A DNA stretch of 64,000 nucleotides from Ligula intestinalis (lineage: Eukaryota > Platyhelminthes > Cestoda > Diphyllobothriidea > Diphyllobothriidae): the NCBI GenBank assembly GCA_036362985.1, contig JAYGXS010000002.1:87110297-87174296 (forward strand). Reading direction: 5' to 3'. A model generated the notes under the pieces. It was not told where the DNA came from and did not search any database. It was given only the letters and a program-made list of their open reading frames with translations. Positions 55,857 through 64,000 of this stretch are shown piece after piece. The first letter of the stretch is position 1. The number at the start of each line of letters is the position of its first letter. The position numbers and the translations under genes were made by a program.

Positions 55857-56370
55857 CTAATTAGCTGTCAGTGAATCCGGGAGGTCTTGAACAGCAATTA
55901 GTGTGGCGCCTTGTCGCCCGGTAGAGGGTCCTGGTAACCCTGCCTCCTCCGCTGGCCGGCTTGTCATGGGATCCCCTTCGTTTGCAATCATTACGTTCGC
56001 TTTGGTCTTGTTGCGTTCTTCGCTCTCATAGGAGCGCAAGACTTTGTAGGCCGTGAGGGGTCTAATTTTCTGTTGACGGAATTTGCATCTGAGTACCATG
56101 CCCCAAGGATCAGCCTTTTGGCTTTTGGGTTTACCTGGCCTATGATAGTTGCTCCTTGAAGATCGAAGTCAGGACCAGTCTCTGCGCCATGTGCTGCAAG
56201 TTGAGAGTTTAGGTTTAGGCTCCGAGCTGCCAGTATGTGCTCGTAAAGGCGTGTCTGCAATTTGTAGCCTGTTTCTCCAAAGTAATTGCAGTCTCCCTCG
56301 ATGCAAAGTATCTTGTAGACAACTACAGAGGTCTCTGTAGGAGGCAGTCCATCTTTAGGTTGCATATTTT
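55857..56370 (-). pseudogene. Penelope-like element GIY-YIG domain and C-terminus
   Basis: Minus-strand frame from about 56370: MQPKDGLPPTETSVVVYKIL, EGDCNYFGETGYKLQTRLYE, HILAARSLNLNSQLAAHGAE, FDLQGATIIGQVNPKAKRLI, LGAWYSDANSVNRKLD. It then shifts near 56070 to PLTAYKVLRSYESEERNKTK and ends at the TAA 55859-55857 after GATLIAVQDLPDSLTAN. VVYKI-x-C, Y-x-GET-x-x-x-x-x-TRLYEH and W-x-S-x-x-NSVNR are the PLE nuclease hallmarks. Same lineage as the 46-kb remnant. Only one frameshift is evident, so the C-terminal part is well preserved. No RT sequence is left upstream of 56370. Confidence 0.85.
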
Positions 56371-56646
56371 TGACCCCTCTGATGCCTTTTTCAATTCAAA
56401 TTTATTCGTATAGAAGGCATCACAAAAATGGTCTTTTTACTTCTTGTCCTCTGATTGCAAATTACGCCTTCTTTAAATGTTATCCTTGAAAGAAGGGTAA
56501 ATTTCGATGCTACAAAAGTATGAGATTTTTGAACGATTAATTTCCATTCATACTACGGCGTATCCGTTAACTAAAGTTCAAACCAAGATCGGGTAGAACT
56601 GTCTTGAGAGGTCCTACTTGCCTTCGCTTTATAATAATGGTCTACT

Positions 56647-56757
56647 TTGAGTTGACCCAAGTGTGTAAAACTCTAGGCGTTTGGCGGGATTTGAACCCGC
56701 GCATCAGAGAAAGCCTTTGCCGAAGGCTAATGCTCTACCGCTAAGCTACAAACGCCC
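56647..56757 (-). repeat. tRNA-like unit (S4) with 3' tail
   Basis: On the minus strand: acceptor GCGTTTG pairing with CAAACGC, TAGCTTAGCGGTAGAGC (A box and D-arm), then GCGGGTTCAAATCCCGC (T-arm, perfect B box). The anticodon arm (AGCCT-TCGGCAA-AGGCT) is displaced by two or three bases and the variable region is long, so this is a tRNA-derived element rather than a clear tRNA gene. TAGAGTTTTACACACTTGGG follows. Confidence 0.6.
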
Positions 56758-56774
56758 GCTTCACGCCATGAGTT

Positions 56775-56950
56775 TAATCACACTTGGATCGATACTACCC
56801 GCTCAACTTTCCGCTCATATGGAATCCACTAATACGGGAGCAAGCTGACTGCCCAAGCAGAATTTCCTAAGCAATCACCTAGAATCCACCAGAATGACTA
56901 CTAGGCTGACTTAATTATTAAGTTGGTTTGGCAGATTTGCTTAATTTGAG
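56775..56950 (+). repeat. 180-bp repeat shared with 34490-34670
   Basis: Same order of blocks as the copy at 34490, ending GGCAGATTTGCTTAATTTG here. Confidence 0.6.
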
Positions 56951-57092
56951 TTGACCCAAGTCGGAAAAACTCTAGGCGTTTGGCGGTAGAGCATTTGTCT
57001 CCGGCAAAGGCTTTCTTTAATGCACGGGTTCAAATCCCGCCAAACGCCTAGAGTTTTTCACACTTGGGTCAACTCAAATTAAGCAAATCTGC
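56931..57092. repeat. Long hairpin made of two tRNA-like unit ends
   Basis: Arms 56931-56986 and 57037-57092 are inverted copies of 56 bases with two mismatches, separated by 50 bases. The right side plus the loop is a tRNA-like unit on the plus strand (GGCGGTAGAGC, GGGTTCAAATCCCGCC, CAAACGCC) with its tail. The left arm is an inverted copy of that tail and replaces the first 10 or so bases of the unit. Confidence 0.85.
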
Positions 57093-58450
57093 TTAAAAAT
57101 TAATAATAATGGCCTAGTTTCACATTTTACAGTAGCCCGACTTTCCTTTTTTCGTTAAATTCCGCCAATGTCCGATCCAAGTTCCTTCAATAGGCATGAG
57201 TTCCCTGAGCAACAGGGGTTTATGTTGACGGACTTGATTCTATTTAACTCCGTAAAACAATTATATGTGACTTAAATGTAATATTCTTTGGTCACTTTTA
57301 ACACAATTAACCATTCATTTACACGCATTAACTATTAACTAAATGTTTAACCACCAATTCCGTAAGACAGTTGGGCGTGGGAATATATACTTAGGCGGCC
57401 TTACAAGACAGTCTTGCCTAAGATCTGTAGGATACAAAGTAGTCCTGCTGGGTAGAAGACGATAGAAGTATCTCAATGGTTATAAACTAGTAAATAAGAT
57501 GAGGCGTGAAAGGACAGAGTGTTATGAAGAATTTAATTAAGTGCTGAGGGAATGGAGTATGAGTAATTGACTGCCGAACAAGTGCAGTCCAGCCATGAGC
57601 GGGCCGGATCCAGAGTCGCAATCCGGCAGTTTGGTCGCCAGGTCCGAGGTCACTACAAAACCATATCCATCGTGGCATTTTACGAAATATCCTGAATCCG
57701 CCTGTAACGGCCAATGGAGTTCACAACTATTCGCAGATTACGAAAGATTTTTTTTGAAACCGAAGGTACCCTTTCCTAGTGTATAAAATTTGGCAAATAT
57801 GTACAAGAAATAATATCTTAGGAAGTTTTTTGAAAACAAAAGGGTATTACAGTGAGCAAAGTTATAAAGAATCAATGATGAATGTGTGACGGACACTAAG
57901 GTAGTAATTTCTGCAGGGCGGACTTTTTGTAGACACTTAGAACGGAATTCGTTATTGGGATTAGGCTGCAGGATAATCGGTACTAAAATAAAATTAAGTA
58001 GTTTGCTCCCATGGAAAACAAAATTTGTTTGTTATTTCATGAGTTAGGATATCGACGGTATGTGAGCACATGTGGCTTGTGGCTTCTAGCTCACATATTC
58101 GTACCAACTTTTGGAGCAGGCCCAAAAAGTTTTGTTTCCAACTACTTTCTCCAGGTTTTTGCATTAATTTCAATGTGATTTAAACAACACAGGTTGAAAA
58201 TTGCAGAGTAGAAACCACAGGCGGAACGACGGGGGATCCATTGATTAAGGGAAACCCCTGCAGATGCGTCAGACGGTATCCCATGATTGGTGAAAAATGC
58301 ATGCATGAGCTTTTAGCTAGTAAGTGTCCTTTCAATATGGTGAATACTCAAATGCAGATGATGTTGCCTAAAGAACAAAAAACTTGTTTTTATACATCAT
58401 AAACGGTTGTTGAAGGGCCAACCATGCGTTTGCAAACCTGACACTTTTAA
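57093..58450. other. No gene recognised
   Basis: Contains the 45-bp block shared with 52355-52400 and otherwise only short ORFs. Confidence 0.4.
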
Positions 58451-58626
58451 ATGAAGAAGGACATTACTGATAAAGATAAGAGACTAGAATGGCCATTTCT
58501 GGCTTATTAGCCGTCTTCAGTCAGCCATAACCAGGCGCAAGTGTCCCACCCGAGCCTCGATCTCGCAACCTTTCTGATCAGAGTTAAATGCCCTAATCAT
58601 TAAGCCACGAGCTCGTTTTCTTGCCG
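58451..58626 (-). repeat. tRNA-derived SINE S3, left copy of an inverted pair
   Basis: Minus strand: AACGAGCTCGTGGCTTAATG with ATTAGGGCATTTAACTC (A box), CTGATCAGAAAGGTTGC, GATCGAGGCTCGGG (B-box position), then GACGGCTAATAAGCCAGAAA. About 85 percent identical to the right copy by eye. Confidence 0.65.
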
Positions 58627-58691
58627 GTTTTGATCGGGAATATACAGTGGCAGATAGGCGCACACATATCAGTTGCAGGACACACTCGAGC

Positions 58692-58872
58692 TGGCAAGAC
58701 AACGAGCTCATGGCTCAATGGTTAGGGCATTAAACTCTGATCAGAAAGGTTGCCACTTCGAGGCTCGGGTTGAACACTATTTGGGTCTGGGCATGACTGG
58801 CTAACGACGGCTAATGAGCCATAAATGACTATTCCAGCCTCCGCCTGGTCTTTGTCGATAATGTCCTTATGC
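58692..58872 (+). repeat. tRNA-derived SINE S3, right copy of an inverted pair
   Basis: Plus strand: GGCAAGACAACGAGCTC, ATGGCTCAATGGTTAGGGC (A box), CTGATCAGAAAGGTTGC, TTCGAGGCTCGGG, then GACGGCTAATGAGCCATAAA and a tail to GTCCTTATGCC. The loop between the copies is 65 bases. Confidence 0.65.
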
Positions 58873-61439
58873 CAATATCACTTGTCGCCTTGCGGCGTAG
58901 GCTCATTTGTGAGCTCCAAAGGCACCGTGGACGGACGAGAGTGTCTTCTAACTGATCGGTGTACGCCTGTCTGCCAATTTTAAAGGTTTTAAGAATAGTA
59001 GATTTTTAAGTTCTCCAGAAATTAATTATTATTTCAGGATAAAACAGCATATCCAACGCTCTACACGCGCACCGGCTGTTGGACTTCAACTCAAATATTC
59101 ATTTCGCATTTTGGTCTGCGCCTCTAGGCCCTTGAGTATACTAATTCACTTCAAGTTAAAGATTTATTTCTGAGAAAATTAGAAAGCAGTGACTTCAAAA
59201 CTGAAGTATCTACCCGAAAGCACCCGTAGAGAGTTCTGAAAGACCCATTGATGAGCCGAATTCCTCCCAGCTGTGTCATACAGCGGCAGAATATCGGCAG
59301 AATACCTGTCTGGACTGTTAACTAGCGCCTATGCTCTCAGGGTGGTAAATACTTGCGTCAGCTTTGAGCATTCACTGATCTCGTTAGACAGTAAGTGACC
59401 ACAGATGATCAATTTCGGAGCTGCATTTCGTTTCTTAAAATCAACTCATTCACAGCCGTTCTCCCCGTCCCCAACCCTCCCGCCCCATTCAGCCTTTGCT
59501 TTAAGCACAACGGAGAGTCGCGCTGCAACGCTTCTGTCATACTGATGCTCTAATGCTACTTTCGCATGCGATCCAAGATCTCCTTACCCTACCTCCACCC
59601 GTATGAAGCCGGGTACGAACGGAGGTAGATACCACGTGCTGTGTGTCGCCCAAACCGACGGGCTGTCTAGCATGGCTCCCGCCCACGCTGACGACTAATC
59701 ACCTTGCTTTTGTTTCGCCGCCAGAACACAGGAGGAGTACGTGGACTGATGTCTAGCATTTCTGCACCATTAAGAGCAAATTTAAATGCAAGCTACCATC
59801 GCGGCCTCTTCTGGGCACTCGGGACAAGGCCCATCTTGACTGCAACGACTAAACTGTCAGAGTGCACTATTAATACAGATGCACGTCGTACAAGACACGT
59901 CAAGTATAAAAAAATTACGCCGAACTGATTCATCACAGTCTAGAAAAAAGGGATGGTTTCGCAAGCAATTAATCACTTTGGTGGCAGACGGTCGTCACTA
60001 ATAAATTCAAAACTGTAGTATACTGCGCGCATTTAAACGCAGTCTCAATGGGCAGAGCATGGCATATCATTCTCGGCGACCAACCTAGCAAGTTTTATGG
60101 TCCTTTTCGTCAACCATCACTAGCTCCTGGTCGTCATAGACCACGTTCGACTCTCTTGATGCCACTTTACCATATTTCGCTTTAGAAGGTAACATAATAT
60201 GTATGGGATGGTCATATACAGTAGATTCCACGGCTCATGAAATCCCAACCGAAACACAAACAAATTACTTAAACGGGATTGCAGGTGCTCGATAGTACTA
60301 CCCTAATTAACTACTTTTAAAGGTTAAAAACATATTTGAGGGTTTCCTTGTACGTTGGAGACGGTGGATGCGACGTCTTTCGCGTTTGACGGGAGTGCTT
60401 TCGTCTAGGGCTCTTTTCTGCAGCACTACCATTTAAGTATGGTTATTTAATTCGTAAACAGGATTCCTTCTTCTGCGTCCCGGGAAAATCCACTAAATTT
60501 CATTTTTTTATGCAGAGGTTAATCCATCACGTTAGGTTAATACTTTTGCAGCATGGTGAACTCGTGAAGGCCTCCACTCGGTCTGACTACAGCAATCTGA
60601 ATAAATTACTGAAGAAAACTATGCATAGTGAATAAGAAATGGGATAGCAACTGCCTCCCGGTAATGCGGCCACCTTGCACAAGCAGCTAATCAGGGTGAA
60701 TACTTTTGGGTTATAGCAGTCACTCTTGCACTAGCCATGACTCAGACCTTACCCATAACCTTAACATTAAATTAGCTCAAGCCCCAACCTTAAGGCTTGC
60801 CCCTATCTTCCTGGAAACTAACAGAAGCCTCTCCGACTACGGGGGTTCGTACTCTCGCGTCTGGCCGCATAGTGTACATCTCATGTTAACTTCATGATCA
60901 CGTGTTACCTAAAAATGGATTCCGAAAAACTTCCTTACAACTGCTTTACTTTGTGATCGAAATTTGCAAGCGTTTGCATCCTTTTCATTGGGAATACGAC
61001 TTCCTTACGCTGCAGCGGCTACTCTTAAAGTTGCGCTTAACACAGCTCTCTCGCTTCAGTTTCAACAATAAGCATCTGCTGGGCACAGCTGATAAGTTTA
61101 TTCCCGTTGGGTTTACTAAATAGCAAAGTAAAAGGTAGTTTCCGAGAGTTATTTTATGGTAAACTTGGTCATGTACTGGCTTCCATTTCATTTTTAGTCT
61201 TCGGCAGTAGAAAAGCCCTTAGAAGGGCTTCCGATACCTACGGACAGTGACCATTCGTCAGGAGTAAGAGGTGGTTTTGTAGTGACTAGCGCCACACGAA
61301 GTGCATTTGTGAACGCTTTTCGTGACAAGCTTAAGGCGAAGTGAATTTATGAGGTCTCTGGAATAGCCAGGCATAGGCCGACTCACACGAACTTCATGTG
61401 ACGACTGCCGAGCAGACATCAATTTAGACGCCGTCCGCG
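58873..61439. other. No gene recognised; short telomere-like patch
   Basis: Only ORFs under 75 codons. Bases 60735-60805 contain TTACCCATAACCTTAACA and similar, a weak C-rich telomere-like patch. Confidence 0.4.
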
Positions 61440-61565
61440 GACTTTCTTCTTGTCTACTCTCCCATTGCTTCTGTACAGAATGAACGCTTCTCCTCCCTCT
61501 GGCCTCCCATGAATTATCTCCTTCTTAATAATAGTCCTGAAGATCACATTTGTTAGGGTTTTACT
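61440..61565 (+). repeat. LTR-like dispersed repeat, end fragment (copy 7)
   Basis: CTGTACAGAATGAACGCTTC, then GTCCTGAAGATCACATTTG and TTAGGGTTTTAC, the conserved end of the unit, directly followed by a complete copy. Confidence 0.5.
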
Positions 61566-62005
61566 TGTAGTGTTTCTGCAGCCCGACGGCCTCCTAACTC
61601 GTAACGGCACAGACGAGGTCACTCACAGCATAGGACCTCGTGCGAAGGCACTTTTCAGCGTGTCTCGGATCAGACGCAAACATAAGCCCCTTGCCTCCCA
61701 TCTTGGCCTCATACCGCAGTGGCTTGACCTTAATCCGTCCAATGAGATTCCTACGTTAGTAGGCTAGCCTCATTCATTAGGTTGGCCTCAATCTGTGTGG
61801 ACGGAGACCACAATGTGGTGTCTCACCCCAGGCATCACTTTAGACTTGACTTGACTAGGCAATGGACTGCACTCGTCTGAGTCAAATCCCCTAATATCTA
61901 TTCTGCAACCCTTCTGTACAGAATAAACTCTTTCTACCACTCTGTCCTTCCCATAGTTTCTCTCTTCTCCTAGGGAACCAGGCTGTTGAGGACAGCATTC
62001 CGATG
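61565..62005 (+). repeat. LTR-like dispersed repeat, copy 8
   Basis: GC-rich first part matching 48130-47890 inverted, CCAATGA at 61739-61745, then CTGTACAGAATAAACTC (AATAAA at 61922-61927) and CTAGGGAACCAGGCTG. With copy 7 it forms a tandem arrangement of unit ends. Confidence 0.6.
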
Positions 62006-63287
62006 GAGATGTACTTGGACAGGACATGGTGAATCGACATAACTCATGCATTTTCCCATCACCTAACTCCAGCCTTTTTTGTTCAGTGATGCGCATAACG
62101 CCATCGTTGACACGTGTAGGCATTTGGGAAAACGAAGGTGTTCGAATGAAATATTGCCTTCCATGGAAAAGCTCCTTGCCATTTTAGTTAATATTTTAGG
62201 AAAATCTTAAATCCTTAAAGTATTAACTCAGGTACTGCAGACTAGTTTAACTATAACGGGGGATGGTTTGAAGAGGCAGATAGGGGTATAAGAAGTTACT
62301 TTAAAAACAGGTATTAATATGTAAATCAAGTCAGGCTGTCATTCGTTTTCTGGTGCATAGCCTACGCCAAACGCCTAAGGTAAAATGCAGTGATTTGCAA
62401 CAGCTTTTTTTAGACTCTTAACTTTGCAGGTCATCATGACCTCAGAATGAGGAAGTTTACGAAGACATCTAAAATGACTAACTTACATACGAATTAGTCT
62501 GCACTAGACATGCCGCGTAAGTCACTGAAGAAATTGGCAAAATAAAGGAATGCCTGCTGTTCCTAAATAGCCCAAAAGAAAAATAGAGCAGGTTGCTTTA
62601 GGCAAAAAAGACAATTTCTAATTCTTGAAAAAGATAACACTGCCATCTGGTCCTTTTTCAGGACTTAACACTCGGACATGTATCACCACACTAACGAATA
62701 ATACAAATTGGCAACTACATGAACTTTTGATAAGAACTACTTATAAGGCCCCATAAACAGGATACAGGCATAACAACGCCCCGCCCAATTAAAAAATTTT
62801 ACCCTGTGCATAATCCCAGGAAGGCTAAATAATCCTGTATTCCACCCCAAACACTAATACTTACATAAACCAAAATCATAACCATTATCATAACTAGTTA
62901 ACACTGATCCTCATCTGAACGCTAAACATTAACGTTAACTTAGCCCCCAAACCTAAGCGCTACTATACTCTCCTATTTACTGGAAGTTGACGAAGAAAGA
63001 CCTGCATTTAGAGGTCTTCCCTCTTCTAATGTCCTGTTTCGGAAGCCATAGAAGTAATCCTTACCGAATATAAGGGATGCAAACGAGAGAACGCAGGGCA
63101 ACACTAGGTCTTAAAGTTGAAGACATTCGCTTGTACCCGAGGGAACAAGCGTTCGTGGCTCAATGCTACGCCATCTTAATCTATGCCAACTTATCAAAAC
63201 ATTCAGTCATGAGTCTGGTATCTCCCAAAATTTGGGAATAGACAGGAGCTGGTTCAGTATTACCGAATATGGTTATTCTAGACTCTT
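62006..63287. other. No gene recognised; C-rich telomere-like patch
   Basis: Bases 62845-62965 carry CACTAATACTTACATAAACC, CATAACCATTATCATAACTA and AACCTAAGCGC, very degenerate C/T/A repeats. Nothing else is recognised. Confidence 0.35.
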
Positions 63288-63900
63288 TTGAATTTGCGAA
63301 AATTCCCATGGAAAATGTCAGGAGATAAACTGACGAACATGCGTTTATTTTCGATCGATTCTCGTCAGGCCTTTACATGCATACATTAATATCGTAAGTA
63401 AATTATGCGAGTTGGTTTAAAAAAAGTGCGGTTGTCAGAAAGGGGGTGGAAGTGGGGGAATTGGGGTCAGGCCTAGAAGTCGAGCGATATGATAAGCTGC
63501 TGGCTGTTATATTAGTTACGTTTAACGATGGTAAATGTGGTGCCGCAGTAAATTTGGGCGCACAGGACCGGTCGGCGTAGCCTGATGGTGGTTGCTTCTG
63601 CCGTAGTCCAAATACGCTGTCTATGGAATTTTGAATAGGTTGACGGCACCCTGTAGCTCAGTCGGAAAGCCTCTCTGGCATCTACGTGATGGTCTGAGTC
63701 TACAAAGTGCGCTAGAATGGCACCATTTATACCCTTTAGTTGGCTTTTTTAACCACGTTGGAATGTGCTCTTGTTCTTTTTTGGACAAACGCCGGCTCGT
63801 GTGACCAATATATCCTGCTCCGCGGGAGCAGTTTGTCCTTGATCTCTCTGTATAGGATGGTAATAGTCGAGAACAGTGCAGAGGCATTGGTTGCTGGGTA
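63288..63900 (-). pseudogene. Penelope-like element: GIY-YIG end and 3' UTR
   Basis: Minus-strand frame: TNCSRGAGYIGHTSRRLSKK, EQEHIPTWLKK, then after shifts near 63760 and 63690 VDSDHHVDARE-like sequence and TAEATTIRLRRPVLCAQ near 63600-63560. GAGYIGHTSRRLS and EHIPTWL are the nuclease signature of the lineage seen at 18356-20386 and 37890-38580. The 3' UTR to 63288 matches 38050-37890 and holds a hammerhead-like core at 63368-63349. RT absent. Confidence 0.75.
63349..63368 (-). other. Hammerhead-like core in PLE 3' UTR
   Basis: Minus strand: CTGACGA, GAATCGATC, GAAAATAAACGC. The nine-base spacer can form only two or three pairs (GA with TC). Its position about 190 bases after the last readable PLE codons matches the other PLE ends. 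Confidence 0.35.
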
Positions 63901-64000
63901 GGTGGTTGCTACAGCTTGACTCAGGTGCCTCGTTAAAAGTTCGCTTAGTCTGTCTCCTTAATTACCATATAAATGTAAAGGGCTGACGATAATTTATTGA

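Noticed and set aside
56681..56757. A functional tRNA gene on the minus strand
   Set aside because: Acceptor, D and T arms pair, but the anticodon arm is displaced and position 33 would be C. Related broken copies with the same tail nearby point to a SINE.

Overview
The window looks like nuclear DNA of a parasitic flatworm, most probably a tapeworm. The organism call is an inference from three things: an intronless small heat-shock protein with two alpha-crystallin domains (the flatworm egg/oncosphere antigen type), many LINE and Penelope-like retroelements with GIY-YIG ends, and TTAGGG-like telomeric tracts. There is no bacterial gene organisation, no CRISPR array and no rRNA. One 100-N assembly gap lies at 16418-16517.

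Bases 1-24,000 are a dense mosaic of broken, nested and inverted retroelements. I distinguish four LINE families by local names. Family A has an apurinic-type endonuclease and RT, and a 3' end that reads GCAATGACGAGGCCC followed by a TAAA-type microsatellite. Family B has a nearly continuous RT ORF at 7083-8633. Family C is present only as RT pieces. Family D has a tail of about 10-bp units and is interrupted by the assembly gap. Almost every copy carries stops, frameshifts or truncation. A 1.33-kb segment (432-1762) recurs nearly unchanged at 20805-22137. A 5'-truncated Penelope-like element (PLE) lies at 18356-20386; its RT active site is frameshifted but its GIY-YIG endonuclease domain is still recognisable.

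The only confident host gene is at 24562-25473 on the + strand: a 303-residue small heat-shock protein with a poly(A) signal downstream.

From 25,700 to 64,000 the repeats are older and sparser. They include four PLE endonuclease/3'-end remnants (37.9-38.6, 45.6-46.4, 55.0-56.4 and 63.3-63.9 kb), an RTE-like LINE RT (40.7-41.9 kb), a TA-flanked MITE (28.9-29.2 kb), tRNA-like SINE pieces that often sit as inverted pairs, and about eight copies of a 0.4-0.5 kb LTR-like repeat that keep a CCAAT box and usually a poly(A)-type hexamer. Degenerate telomere-like TTAGGG/CCCTAA tracts are also scattered here.

The strongest unexplained signal is a hammerhead-like core (CTGANGA, a short hairpin, GAAA) that recurs downstream of PLE endonuclease ORFs and in stand-alone repeats. 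PLEs are known to carry hammerhead motifs, so the family-level idea is not new, but this degenerate, multi-lineage set deserves a structural search.
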